DNA of 64,000 bases from Cristatella mucedo (lineage: Eukaryota > Bryozoa > Phylactolaemata > Cristatellidae), in assembly GCA_009760855.2 (NCBI GenBank), contig WPIO01000088.1, forward strand, positions 402,501-466,500, given 5' to 3'. A program made the position numbers and the translations under genes. The notes beneath the pieces were generated by a model. It searched no databases, was not told where the DNA came from, and saw only the letters and a program-made list of their open reading frames with translations. Shown here piece after piece: positions 14,566 to 27,754 of this stretch (the stretch's first letter is position 1; every line of letters begins with the position of its first letter).

Positions 14566-17500
14566 CCTTGCTGGCTGAAGTCCCGCCCCGCCTCTCCTCA
14601 CCCCTCCCACCAGCTTCCTCCTACCTGCCGCCGCCCCCCCCCCCCCGAAGCCACCACTTGTGTGGCTGAGGAGTGTCTTTACTTAACCTTTCGATGCGGC
14701 TTCAAATGATGCACATCATGATTCCTTTTCGACCGAACGCCAGGTCATCTGCCCCTCAGCTTAGCATGCTATTCGGCAGCATGCCTGCCTCGTTCGCTGG
14801 CGGTCAAGGTCGCTCGCTCGGGTCGCTGATGGTCAAGCGGCAGTCTCGGCCTCTGCTCTCTTTCTTCGGGCAGAGGCAGCAGGGTGAAGGTCGCGGCGCG
14901 AGTGATGCCCAGGCGACCCGGAGCAGTGACGCCGCCGCGCGCAGACTCCGCCCCCTCCGAAGCCGCCGATGATGGCGCGCGTGACGGTCGCTAGGTGACG
15001 CGCGCGGTTGCTCTGGCTCTTCGGCCGCCATACAGGAGAAGCTGTTAAATCGGCTGATGTTATTGTCATCATTACTCTCATTGGCCGTTGGCAGCCGAGC
15101 GCCAGTGAGATACATAAGATACATGACCGCAGGCATGGCGCTAGGCCGGCACCGTGGCCCAGCCAGAGGCAGCCATTTCTTGCAGCCAGGCATCAGACGT
15201 TTCAGGAGGCCGCCTGATGCGAGCCTTGTCGGGTCGGCCACTAGCTGGTGCCCTGCCCCGCCTTGCCCTGCCCTGTTCTCAGTCGTCTCGTCCCTGCCCT
15301 GTTCTCGGCGCCTCGAGCCGCTTCTCCTGCGCTGCCTGCCAGCACTTACCTAGTCTCTCCTCGGGAAGGCGCGGTCCTCGGCGTCTGCTGAAGTGGCCTC
15401 CCAAGCTGCAAGCCACGCTGCAACCGTCGCCGTCGTCACCTCGAGCCGTCGTCACCTTGCATGCTGGCTGCTCCGTATCGCAATCATCTCACCTGGTCTG
15501 GTCACGCCTGTCCGCATGCCGTCGTTGCGCTGGTGAGCCAGCTGGTGAGCCAGCCGCCGCCGCCGCCATGCCGAGTGCTTCCCCCACCCACGGTTTTCTC
15601 TGACCGCTCGACCGCCGTTTTTTTGTTGTAGAATAAGCGCTGCTGCATTGTCTCGCTTTTGTCGCTTCCACGGGGAGAGCACCGTGCCGGCGGTTGGTTT
15701 TTCACACCCACCCGCTCGGCGACGGACGAGCCGACGGCGGCCAGCGCCGTGATCGTCGTCGTCGCCATCGCGACGAACTCGGGAACTGCGCAGCCGAATC
15801 AAGCCGAGTGCCCAGCCACGGCCTTCGAGAAGCCACGGCCTTTGAGAAGCTTCTTCGAGGCGCGACTCTTTTGCCCAAGCGTCTTCTGTGAGCCCCCCAT
15901 TGATCGGCCGTTGGCTGGCCGTCCTCGACGTCTGCTGCCCACCGTAGTCGCCGCTGCTGCTGCTTCCGCCGACGCTGCTTGACTTGCTGTCAAGCCGGTT
16001 CTGCGTATGGACTGCCTAGGATTTCGTAGCGATGTGGCGCACCGATGCCGCCGGTGGCCTGCCGCCGACGGTTGCTTCTGTTCGCACGTGAGTCGTCGCC
16101 ACCGCCGCTGCTGTTTTATGTACTCTGCTTGTCCGCGTACTCGCGAACTCCTGTATGTGGACGCTCTCTGTTGCCCACCGCCTCTTGCTAATGTCCAGTC
16201 GACGTTAGATGCTAGAATGGAAAGGTTCCACAAAAGCCCCTGCCCCATCACGTCGTCGTCGTCGGGAGCCTCGTGATCGATGGCTCTCGCGGTCGCGGTG
16301 CAAGGCGGAGCCGGACGTGCAGGCAGGCTGGTGCCCGACCCCGGCCGCCGCCTCGGCACAAAGCATGTGGCCCGTGCACACGTGCTGCAGCTCCTGCTGC
16401 TTGCCATGCCCGGCGTGCACGTGACCTGCTGGCTGCTGCGTGGTCGCTGTCTTTGCCGCGCAGCTGCCTCGTCGGCCGAGGGAACGCTGTGCCAGATTAT
16501 GCCTGTAACCTGTGTGGTGCCGCAATAGTTTCGTAGCCCGCCCCTCTAGCTCGCTGTCGTTACTTTTGCATGACACGTGGCTCTCTGCTTGGCAACGGTT
16601 GCGGCGGCGGCAGTGGCCATGTCGGACCTGCTTGTGCGGGCGGACGCACGTGTGCCGCCGCCGGCTAGCTGACCACCGCTACGCCGGAGCGCGTCAGCTG
16701 GCACTGCGTCCCCGGCGAAAGTTCACACAGCGATCCCATCTGAGTGCCCGAGGGCTTGGCCGAAGCAGAGGCGCCTCACCGCGTGTGCGGATTCGCCGGC
16801 ACTGCTCCTAGTCGCAGTCGCAGCCTTCGAGCGAAAGGTGCAGGTGCGGTCTCGTGCGTCGCCGCTATGGCACTGTCACGTGCCTTCAGCATAACCGGTT
16901 GCTCGTGTTGCCAGCGATATGTAGGATAAACAGGTAACTTTGTTCTCTGGCTTTCCATGTTCTGTTTTCCGAACCACGTCGAACGACAACTCGAGCACTC
17001 GGCACTCGAGCATAGCTCCCGGATACTTAGCTGTGAGAACCTGCTGCTGCTGCCCACCGTCTCGCGTTTTGCTGCTGGCAACCGTCCGGCTGCCGTTGAC
17101 TTCGGCCAGCTGAGTTCGGCGGTGGCCGACCGACAGACTGTTCAAGGTCATATAAGGCCATTGTAACGGCCGACCGACGAGACCTGCAGGTCTCCCTGTG
17201 CAGCGACAGGAGCGCTGCCGAACGTCGGGTCGGTTTTGAAATAGCGCTAGAGAGAAAGAAATTGTATTCGCCGTGTCATCCTCCAGTTGAACTCGGGGCC
17301 TCTGAGAAACCGCGTGTCGACTCGTCCCGGTCGACAGGCTTGCAAACGCCGGACGCTGGAGCGACAGACGACAGGCTTGCTCCCTCTGTGAAGCCCGGGC
17401 GGCATTGGGACGGCGGCCAACTATCTCCTTCCACCGTTGATGGAAGGGGCTGGTGGGTCCTACGTCTCTTGGGCTGTTTAAGGTGAGATGAATTAAGAAC

Positions 17501-17989
17501 CGAAGTCAGATCCGATTCGTAAGACAAGTAGCTAGTAGCCCCGTAGTAGCCCCAGAGGCACTGACGCTGGCTCTTGGCTACCGAGGTCGCGAGTGGGCAG
17601 CTTTATTGCTCCTTTATTGCCAACTTCGAGGCGGCGGAGCAGACAGCCATCAAGGCTCGTCTGCCGCTACACAAACGAGGCTGCCAAGTCAAGCTAACGT
17701 TTATTTATTTACTCGTACACAGTTGCAGGAAGCTATGTGTGCTTTTCCTGTCGATTCTATCTAGCTTACCTCATGGCTCGGCTGACTCGGCCGAGTCCTG
17801 ATTCAGATCAAGTCATGCCTGCTGCGCTTCGCTTCTACTCACAGTCAATGCGCATTATAAAATGTAGCATCGCAGGAATCTGGTCGTCTTAACGCTGCCA
17901 GCCACTGTGTCAACCTTAGGTCTACAGTAAGCCCAAGAGGGGGCAAAGGTCTGGCGATTCGTTAGGGCTTCCCACTACATATAAAAGTA
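14566..17989. other. No supported gene
   Basis: GC-rich DNA with many CACGTG hexamers (near 16379, 16418, 16573, 16648, 16876), a poly-C run at about 14634-14646 and AG|GT-like strings, but no phase-consistent exon pair. The frame at 15659-15982 has some coding-like residues (Thr/Glu/Ala) without clear borders. Later exons of gene A could lie here undetected. Confidence 0.35.
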
Positions 17990-18115
17990 AATAGAATTCA
18001 TTTGTGTAGCGCCCCAAGAGAACTTACTTACTCTCCATTCAGGCGCTTCGCATATGCCGCAGGAGTCGAGCCCACAGCCTGGGTCATCAAATGCGTTCAC
18101 CTTCACCTTTCTACC
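17990..18115 (-). mobile_element. SINE family 2 copy (partial)
   Basis: It starts with the inverted tail 'gtagcgccccaagagaactt', then a B-box-like GAGTCGAGCCCACAGCCT (reverse orientation) and 'gtcatcaaatgcgttcacctt'. It shares its order and motifs with the copies at 18.6, 43.5, 44.7 and 53.1 kb. Confidence 0.6.
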
Positions 18116-18579
18116 GGACGATGGTCGCTCGCTCTAGATTCGATATGACTTTAAATCTGCTTGGTCGATCAATGTTCACGGGAGGTTTTTGAACTGCTGT
18201 TCGAAAGCCTCCCTAGCAATTCTGAGACCTGTTACGCAATCTCTCCGCCGAGTCTCTCCTGACACTGAGGTACTTCTTCTTCGATAGGTTTGCTTATATT
18301 AGTAAGGGAGAGCTACGGGAGTTTGCTTAAAACAACGAGGAAGCTATAATTCCTACTCTGTATACTAGGACAGAGATCTGCAGGCGTTTGTTAGCTGCAC
18401 CTTGCGTTGTCATTTGACCTTGGTAACAAACCTAGTCACTTGACTGAATATAACGTTTTCAGTGGCTTCCTTGCCCTTAGAAGCACTGCCGAAGTCTTAG
18501 GTGGGCGTGTAGCCGCAAGAAGCCTCGGGCGCCTGACGACTGGATTATTTATAATCCATCTTTATGGCCACGCTCCACG

Positions 18580-18720
18580 AGAACGTGGTCCCTATGCGAG
18601 TGCTTCACCGGCGCCGCAGGGCTCAAGCTCACGACTTCGGTCATCAAATGCATTCACCTTGACCTCGGTCTGTGGAGGGGAGCATCTTAATCCATGGGCC
18701 GGACCAAGATGGGTGCCATG
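18580..18720 (-). mobile_element. SINE family 2 copy (diverged)
   Basis: Contains GGCTCAAGCTCACGAC, 'ggtcatcaaatgcattcacc' and 'ttgacctcggtc', as in the copy at 53.1 kb, with a CTTAATCCATGGGCC end corresponding to the tRNA-like A-box side. Confidence 0.55.
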
Positions 18721-21284
18721 AAGCGTTCGTGCGGTCAAATTAAGCTTCTGCTGTCTAGTCATCTAGGGGCTGTTGCCACATGAGACAACAATAATAATAA
18801 TATAACAATAATAATAGACGTCCTCTTGAGAGGTGAGGTGACCCTCGCGGCTCGGTTTTGAAATCGTAGCGACGCTCGGAGGTGAGAGAGCAGAGAGTTT
18901 GCCCTCGCTTTCGCAGGCAAGTTGAAGTGCCCGGATTTTTTTTTTTTTGGGCATCGGCGGCTTTTTAGGCTTCGAACGAGTTCGCACGGATTGAAACTAG
19001 CACCTTGCAGAAGGCCGGTTCAGATAGTGGTGAATGCGATGGTGCGTACGAAACCGGATGAGTTGGCCCGACTCATTCGGCCATCGGGACTCCCAAAACT
19101 TGCTCAGCAGTAGGAAAGTATAGGTGAAGGTCATTTATGGATTATAAACTCCACCTACCATCGAAGTGTCGCCGCCGATCCAGCCTCCTCTTCAGTTTAT
19201 CCCTACAGCAACCGGCGCTTTTCGACGACTTGCACTTGGCGCTGCGTCTAAATACTGACTCGAGATAACGTGCGCACTGGCTCAGTCCCGCGAGCCCGGC
19301 TCAAACTAGAGCGGACGCGAAGTGGACGATCGAACAGACTGTCCCTCTTCATTCGCCACGAGAGAGTGTGTGGAGAGCTACATCATTCGCGCTGGCCAAT
19401 CGTCAGCGTAGTAGCGACACAGGAGGAGCAACTCGGCCTGTGAAGGTGAAGGCTAGGGCCGACCGGAAGCGGCTGCTGTCCCGGCCCCGTGGCCAGAGGC
19501 GGTCGTGAGTCGGTGACAATTTTTAGGAGGCTCTATCGATTGGTTCAGCAAGCTGTTGCGGACGCCTTCGAAGGGGAAAATAGTTGAGCAAGCGTTCCGT
19601 TCGGTTGCCTGACCCTTTTCGACAGCTGACATTTTCACCGCTGGGCCATTTCCAGCGAAGCAGTAACCCTTTTGAAGAAGCTCAGCCAAAATCGTGTAAG
19701 AGGCTCCTGCCGTCGGCTGACCTTGGCGGCTTCCCATCTGGCGCGGGTGGCAGACGCCTCCTTTGCTCGCCTTCCTATGGCGCTACTCTGGGTGCCGCTG
19801 CTACGCTCTGGCTCTCTACTGTCGTCCGGTAGGATCGTTCTCGTCCCGCTTTAGACAGATCGGCGGCGGCATGTCGTGTGCGGCGAGATCCATTAAACGA
19901 GAGGGCGTAGAGGTCGACGAGCGACGGAATCCTGGGAGAGACAAACGGTTCAGCGAGAGGATGACCGGAAGATGGGGTAAACGACGGCACGATCGTGGGA
20001 AAGTCCGCCCAAGGAGAGGACCGCTCGAAGCCGACGGCCCGGACTTCCGGCTACTCCATGCGGCGATTCTTCTCGGGGGCGCGCGAGGAGCCATTGCGCT
20101 GTGTGCAACATCCGCTGCACACAGCGAAGCCACTCAGTCTCTCTCTCTCTCTTCCACTCTGTCGCTATCTCTCGCTCTCTGCCTCTCTCCTGCACGCTCT
20201 CTTTATTCCCTCCCCTCTCAAAGTTCTCTCTCGCTCGTATTTGTCTACTTCGCTCGCGGATTTCGCACCGCACGCAGGTGCGCGAGCGGGCAAGGGCGAC
20301 GCCTGGCCCGCCCGCGCGCGACAGTCCCACGTTTGCACACACTCCGGCCGACCTGTCTGCGGCGACCGTCCTCAAAATTGCCTCGTTTTGGACGATGTGA
20401 CCGCGCGCGCACGCACGCCCCCGTGGCGTGCTTAATACGCCAAATGTGCTTAATACGCCTACGTAATAAATACTACGTGCTTAATACTACGTGCTTAATA
20501 AGCCTTAATACGGCGGAGCGAATGAGAGCTGTCGCGATTTGGGAACGTCTTGGAGGATCTAGCCTGTGAATCGAATCGTTCCGGAAGTTCCTTCGTCAAA
20601 GTCCCGCCTCGAACACAGTTCCGCTTTGTTCTCAGAGGCATTTCGAAACAAGGAATCCCGAGGAGACACTTTGCGATGGAATTTTTTCCCCCACTCGCGA
20701 TAGGATCCGATACGGGGCCAAGTCCGCCGGATCCGAGAAGACGCAAGGTCAAAGGTCTCCTAGAGGTCAAATAATTAATCGGAGGGGAGAAAACTGGAGA
20801 TAGAGCACTTGCATAGACAGACAGCTAGAGAGCGAGAGTGGAAGATAAAAATAGAAAAATCGATAGTCGATAATAATATAAATACAGATATAAGATAATC
20901 GCTTGGCCCACTCGAGCTGAGGCCCCCCCCCCCCGCAGGAATCGAGCGTGCGACCAAAGCAGTCGTGTCAGACGCGCAGAACAAAAAAGTGAGAGGACGG
21001 TAAAAGTATGGCACCTTGATCCAACCGCGTCTATTGCGACCAGTCAGTTATCCATCGTGGGAATCGGACGACGTATCCTTTGATAGTTAATCTGAGATTT
21101 CGTGATGGGCTAACGGGTGGCATAGGCATGCAAAAAAAATATTGTTAATGATTCGAAGTAAATTAATCCAATAGACAGGGCCCCGAAAAATAAGCTACAA
21201 GAAGGAAGATAAGTGATATATAGCGAAGATTAGAAAGAAAATTCAATACCGCTTGCAGCAGCTTCAAGAAGAATTGTCGGAAGC
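18721..21284. other. No supported gene
   Basis: Holds an ATA/TAA-rich tract at 18788-18815, an A/T homopolymer near 18935, and a short tandem cluster around 'acgtgcttaatac' (20430-20512). A CTCT-rich segment lies at 20140-20240. Frames here have no domain content. Confidence 0.4.
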
Positions 21285-21350
21285 GCAGGATTCGCGACCC
21301 GTGATCTCGGGACCTCGGTCGCGAAAAGCAGCCTTACCTAGCCGTTTAGT
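21285..21350 (-). mobile_element. SINE family 1 fragment (tRNA-like part)
   Basis: Matches the tRNA-like end of SINE 1 on the minus strand (TTCGCGACC...CTCGGGACCTCGGTCGCGAAAAGCAGCCTTACCTAG). It is followed directly by the AGC/CCG array. Confidence 0.55.
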
Positions 21351-21365
21351 TCGCCATTTAGCCCG

Positions 21366-21800
<435 letters not shown>

Positions 21801-22624
21801 CCGTCACGGCTCACCAATGTACCTGGTTACATTGTGCCTACTGCTTGCGGATGCTACCACCAATCGTTTGGTAATAATTTCTATACAACATCTGTAAAGT
21901 GCCTAGGAACAGATTCGGCTCTTTGAGAGTGCTATGCAAATGCATTTTTGTTATCATTGCGTAGTTACACAGTTTATTTCGTAGTATGCATTTTTATATA
22001 TATATATATATATATATTTATTTTACGTATATTACGTATTATATTGGTGTTGCCTATCTCCGTCCTTGCTTGATCCGTTTGGCAGGCTGACTTCCGTTTT
22101 ACTACTCTATTGAACTCACACAGCGAGCCCAGTTCGTATGCGTACCGGATGGTAAAGAAGACGCCGCACATTCATCCTTCAATGCGGCGAACTAAATTGA
22201 GCCCAAATGGATCCGCGCGCGTCTGGAAATAACTGCTTGTAATTACAGACGGACAAAACTCCCGGAAAGGTTTAAGATATCTTTTCGCGCCGTGACGGGC
22301 GTGGCAATGGCACCCTGCCGTTCCAATGCCAGCCGTCGAAGTGTGCGAAATGAATTGTAGCACTGAGAACGTGCGCGAGCACGCTATGCGTTAATTTAAC
22401 AGAAAAACTGTGCACACCCACGTACGGATTTAACGTTGCATTTCTGCGTTGGTCGTTTCGCGGAAGAAATACCAACGTATAGAAATAGGCGAAACTTCCG
22501 GCGGCGTACATAAAAGCCGCGACTTGTCACGTGTCACCTATCAGGGCACGCTCTTCGTCACCATCTCGCTCCATTACTCTGGGCGTGGCTCGTTGTTTCA
22601 ATGTGCAGGCGTCGCCACTATTTA
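21801..22624. other. No supported gene; AT-rich
   Basis: A short (TA)n run at 21998-22017; otherwise nothing recognised. Confidence 0.4.
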
Positions 22625-22725
22625 TAGTAATGATAATAATAATAATAATAATAATAATCATGCACTTGATAAAGCGCCCTCAGAGAACTCAATCTCTTTC
22701 TAGGCGCTTCACATGTGCCGATTTG
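22625..22725 (-). mobile_element. LINE family 1, 3'-end fragment
   Basis: Read on the minus strand it is the family's terminal hairpin (GCGCCTAGAAAGAGATTGAG, TTCTCTGAGGGCGCTTTATC) followed by a (TTA)n tail. It is severely 5'-truncated, as is typical of target-primed retrotransposition. Confidence 0.75.
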
Positions 22726-23439
22726 TCGCTCTCAGGAAGAAATGCTTACAAAATTACACGCTCCGCGTTTGCGGCACGTCGGTGCAGTGGCCGCTAGAGC
22801 ACGTTTGTAGCACGTGATGCGACAAGCTTCTCTATTATTCCCCGTGCAAATATGCTGCCGTCTGCAGCCAGCGGGCGCTCGGATGAATCCGTCGGCGCGA
22901 GTCCCGGGCGCGTGGGCGCCGCCTGGCGGTGGTCGCAGGCCGCCAGGCGGCGATCACTCCGACTGCGTCGAAAAAAGTAAAAAAATAGCTGCCGGGTCAG
23001 CCCGCGAAACCGAATCGCGTCAGCAGCTAACGTTGCTTTCCCTGTCTCGCACGGAGGTCCGAAGCATTCGCTTACGTTCAAAGGCAATGCGCGGCGGCGG
23101 CTGCGACTGCGACTGCGTCGCCTTGAAAAAAGCCAGCCCAGCTTCGTCCGCGCCTTCCGCATCTTACGTCGGGGCCCGATCGTGCGGGACGCGTCGCGTC
23201 GTCTACCGCCACCGCGGGCGTCATCGTCGTCGTCGGTGGGCGCCGCCGCGCGACAACAACGGCGGCTCGAGCGAGCGCGCGCTAGTACGCGCTCCGCTAC
23301 ATTCGGCAAGCCGTCTCCTGCGGCGGCGGCCGCCACCGCAGTGCGAGAGAAACGAATCACGCGGTGCACGTCCTCGGCGGCGGTTTCGGCGGCTGCAGCG
23401 TTGGCTGCTTCGACGGCACCGGGGAAGCCCAAAGGCCGG

Positions 23440-24471
23440 TCACTGACCGCCGACGGCGGCGTCTGCCGCGGCGACTGCTGCCGTGGCCGGCGCCGCCTGC
23501 GCGTACGCCTGCTCGAAGGTGACGGTCGTGCGCGCCGAGCCGATGCGGTGCAGCAGCTTTCTCGGCGCCGTCGCCGAGCCGACGCGCACCGGCGGCTCGA
23601 TGGTCGATGCGGCGCCGAGGTCCGCGGCGGCGGCGGCGGCGCTCGAATCGCTCGGCGCACCGACGCCGCCGCTCTGGCGCGACGAGCCGGCGCCCACGAC
23701 GGACGCCAGGCGACCGAGCAGAAGGTTCACGGACACGTCGGCCATCTTGGGATTGTAGACGACCGACTCGGCGAAGCAGCGCCGCAGCACTTCGGCAACG
23801 CTGACCGTCTGCCTCTCGGCGGTGTCGGCGGCGGCGGCGGCTGCGGGGCCCCTCACCGCCAGGCCGTTCCTCTGCGGCACGAACGGCGCGTCGGCCGGCG
23901 GCCGGGCGAGCTCGACCTCGTCGTCAGGAAGCAGCTCGGCTGCGGCGGCGCCTGGCAGCTCGTAGCCGGCCTCGCGGACGAACACCACCGGGCTGCCGTA
24001 GGCGATGGCAATGCGCAGCGCGTGCATGCAGACGTCGTCGGCGAGCGTCGCGTCGCACAGCACCATGACGAGCGTGCCGCCGCACAGAGCGCGGCACACG
24101 TCCAGGCCGCTCACGAGCGGCGCCTGCTCGGGTCGGCAGTTGGTGCGCACGCAGCAGAGCGGCAGCAGAGCGTCGAGCACGTCGCGCCGCAGCGCGGCGT
24201 GCTCGACGGACGGCGGGCAGCAGAAGAAGACGCGTCGAAGCGGGTACTCGTAGTCCGAACTCGGCGAGGCGGCGCCGGCGGCGGCGGCGTCGCTCTTGAA
24301 GAACCGCGCTGCGGTGGGCAGCGCGCCCGACGACGACTGGAACGGCGCGCCGAGCCGGAAGTCCTCCGCGAAGCCGAACTGCGAGCGCAGGAACTGGTCG
24401 TAGCGCAGCAGCAGCGCGTTGTTGTACACGAGCGGCTCGACAAAGTCCCAGAAGTTGTCCAGGCACGGCTC
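23440..24471 (-). CDS. Gene B exon 2 (terminal)
   Basis: Acceptor CTCGCTCCGTCGACAG, then EPCLDNFWDFVEPLVYNNAL and a continuous 343-codon frame to TGA. The first half has balanced composition with Cys, Trp, Tyr and Phe, unlike the random GC-rich frames around it. The C-terminal third is dominated by Ala, Ser and Gly. Confidence 0.6.
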   Translation of the reverse strand, partial: EPCLDNFWDFVEPLVYNNALLLRYDQFLRSQFGFAEDFRLGAPFQSSSGALPTAARFFKSDAAAAGAASPSSDYEYPLRRVFFCCPPSVEHAALRRDVLDALLPLCCVRTNCRPEQAPLVSGLDVCRALCGGTLVMVLCDATLADDVCMHALRIAIAYGSPVVFVREAGYELPGAAAAELLPDDEVELARPPADAPFVPQRNGLAVRGPAAAAAADTAERQTVSVAEVLRRCFAESVVYNPKMADVSVNLLLGRLASVVGAGSSRQSGGVGAPSDSSAAAAAADLGAASTIEPPVRVGSATAPRKLLHRIGSARTTVTFEQAYAQAAPATAAVAAADAAVGGQ

Positions 24472-27400
24472 CTGTCGACGGAGCGAGGAAGAAGCGACGT
24501 TAGCTGCACCCACCGCCGTCTGCGCTCGAGCGAGCGCCGCTCGTCGGCGCTATTGGCGGCGGCGGCGGCGGCGGCGCCGCTCGCAGCGCTGCAGCCGCGG
24601 CTCGCGCCAGCGGCGCAGCGAAGCGAGGTGGTCGTCTCGTCGCGAGAGAGCGCGCCGGCCGGCGGCGGCGGCGGCGCCGCGGCGAAAGAAGAAGAAGAGA
24701 CGGACGAGGAAAGCGGCGGCGCGAGACGCGAATTAACCACCGTCTGGGATTTGTTCCATAATAATCCCATCTTTTCCCATAATCCCATCCTCTGGGATCC
24801 GCTGCCAAAAGCGATTCGGGTGCGACGAGAAGCTCAAGCGGCGGCGATTGCGCGCGTCGACCAAAAGTATTGATCAAAGTTCGCCGTCGGCGCGCCGGCG
24901 GCCAGAGAATGGACCTCTGAGCCGATCGCGTTCGCCGAGCAGCAGCGTTCGCGCAATATCGCGCGGCGAAACGCCGCTCGCGGCATTTCGCCGCGCGCGG
25001 CAATGTTCGGCGAATCTCCGCGGCACCCCGGTGCGCTGCAGGCAAACCGTGCAAAGAATTTTGTGCAAAAAAACGTGCAAAAAAACACTGCACGCCATCG
25101 GGATTCCTTAGCAGCAGAACAAACTGGGCTCGGCGGCTACTCGCTTCGCGTTGCGAGCATTCTTCTTTTTTTCAGCGTTGCGCGGTATTCGTTACGCGGT
25201 ATCGTTCTGTGAATCAATCTGGCCGCCGCCCGTCGGCGGTTCTGCCTGCGGCACGCTGACGCGGCGTACGAATGATATGCAGCAGATACTTTGCGTGCTA
25301 CTAATTGTCATGGTTATTCAGGAATCAGCTGTTTTTATAATTGTTTGCTGTCTAGCTCAAATTCTGCAAGGTATTCAAAGCATCTACTTCAATGTCCCAT
25401 TACCGACTCACGGGTCCCTTCGTTCTGCGCCGGGCCGCACGCCAGCTGCGCGGTGCAATGCGGCGGCCCACATTCTCGAGAATCTCGCGTCAGAATTCTC
25501 GGATCGGAATTCCGCACCAGATTCTCGGCTCGAGGAAGCCGCCGGCGCAGAACGCCGCGAAGCGCGCAAGGCGCCGTGCGAAGTCGCGAGCGTCGTATCG
25601 GCTGCGATTCCGACCGCCGCCGATGCACGCGTCTGCCACTGCCGCCGAGCGGCCGCGGCCGAGGTTCTCTCTGCGGCGCGTCCACTCGAGCTCCGATCGA
25701 TTTGGCGCGGCGTCCCGTCGCCGCTGTCGTCCGCCGCCGCGAACAAACGCTAAACAGGTCGCGGCTAATGGCAGTCGCCTGAAGCGGCGCGCGAGCTCGA
25801 GGGGGCGGCTAGTCGTCGGCTTATTGAGGCGCGATGCTGCGCCGAGAGCGGTGTACGCATTAATGGCGCCCGCTCGCTTCCGCCTATCGATCAGCCAGCA
25901 CCGACGAGCGAACGCAGCGCCCCCTGGCGGCGACGAGCGACCAGAGAGCCCCCTGGCGGCGACGAGTGAACGCAGTGCCCCCTGGCGGCGAACCGCCGGG
26001 GCAAAGACTACCGCGGCGCGTACGGCGCTCGCGGAGTGCCGCCGCTGGCGCACGCCGTGAAACCGGCAGCGGAGCGGTCCTATCTGAGGGAAGCTTTGAA
26101 AGAAGTCGAAAGTACGCCCCTCACTGTTTCTACGAGTTTCGGTGCAGAATATTTCTTTAATTTAATTATTTAATTTAATCTTTAATTTAAAATTTCTTTT
26201 ATTTCCAGTGTCCAACATTTGGCCGGCGGAGCATTCTTTTAGCGCCGCCTAGGGCTCCGCCTGAGCCCTAGGCGCCGACCGCTCCGCCGACGTCCGGAGC
26301 GCCGCCATGCTGCGGTGCTGCGTCCTGCTCGTCGCCCGCGCCGTTCGCCCTCGTCGTGTTTGGCGCCCGCTCGAATCGTTACGTTGGTTTAAACGCGGCC
26401 AAGGTCAGCAAGGTCGCCCGCCGAGGACGCCGCAGACGGAGCCGGCGTCGGTATTCGTCGAGCCATTCTGCACGCGCGGGCGGCACGCGCGCTCTCTAGC
26501 AATGGCGCCGCTCGCCGCGCCTCCCATGAAAGCTGGTTCACGGGGAAGCGACGTAGCGCGCCGAATGGCTGCGGGGCAAACCCTTGCTTACGCGCCATTT
26601 TTCTGTTGGTTTTCTTTTGCGGCTGACCGGCGACGCGTAGAAGCTTTGCGTTTATTTCACAATGCACGCGTCGGCCGAGCGCTCAGCTAGTGTCGCGCGT
26701 CCGTCGAAGCACTGTCATCTTTGCGTCGGTCAATTAAGCAAGATAACATGCTGGAGGTGGCAAAACGGAGGGCAGCAAGTCGCAAGTCGGTCAGAAGTCG
26801 GAAGTCAGAGCCATTATGGGGGAGGGCAAAAACCAAAGACCGGGCTAAGTCCGATCGATAGCGGCTATCGCTACTAATGCTGCAGTTACCGCAATCAAGA
26901 CCGAGTTCTTAATTTTACCTTTACAAGGTAAGACATTAGAATAGTTCGGGCTGACTGTACCGTTTTCAGGGTGGTTCATAAAAATGCGTATTCGATTGGA
27001 GATAAATGTAATCTTTAATATTAATTGCATCCCCAATATGGGTACAATTAGAATAGACATTAGAATAGTTCGGGCTGACTGTACCGTTTTCAGGGTGGTT
27101 CATAAAAATGCGTATTCGATTGGAGATAAATGTAATCTTTAATATAAATTGTACCCATATTGGGAATGATAATACCTGACAATTGTGAATTGATAATTAT
27201 TTATAATTATGCGACAGCTTGATCGTTTTACCAAGACAATATTAGAAGCCAAAGCGCAAACGGAAGAAATTCATAGTAAATGGCTGTATAGAAAGGTCAG
27301 CTGCCGAAACGTGGACGCTGCACAGCGAGTCCGCTGACGTAGTGCAGCGTGCGATCGCATTAAACCGCAGATGCGTAGTGGTGATGGTAGTGACGATGGT

Positions 27401-27675
27401 GGCGACGAATCCTAGCGCAGATGGTGTTAGCGAAAGCTTGGAGCGGAAACTTGTGCATTTCTACGCGCTAGAGCATGACTTTTAGAGCTGGCGGGTGTAT
27501 CGAGCGATTGCCCCAGAGCGGAGTCTCGCAGCACCGCCACGCCGCCCTCGGTCCGCCCTCGAGCCTCTCGACGTTTCTCTCAAACCATCGTCAGTCGCTC
27601 GAGCAGCGGTCCTCAACGTTGCTTCTTCGGCTCAGGCGGCGTCACGCGCTGGGCGTGGCAGGTTTCTACCTCCGC

Positions 27676-27754
<79 letters not shown>

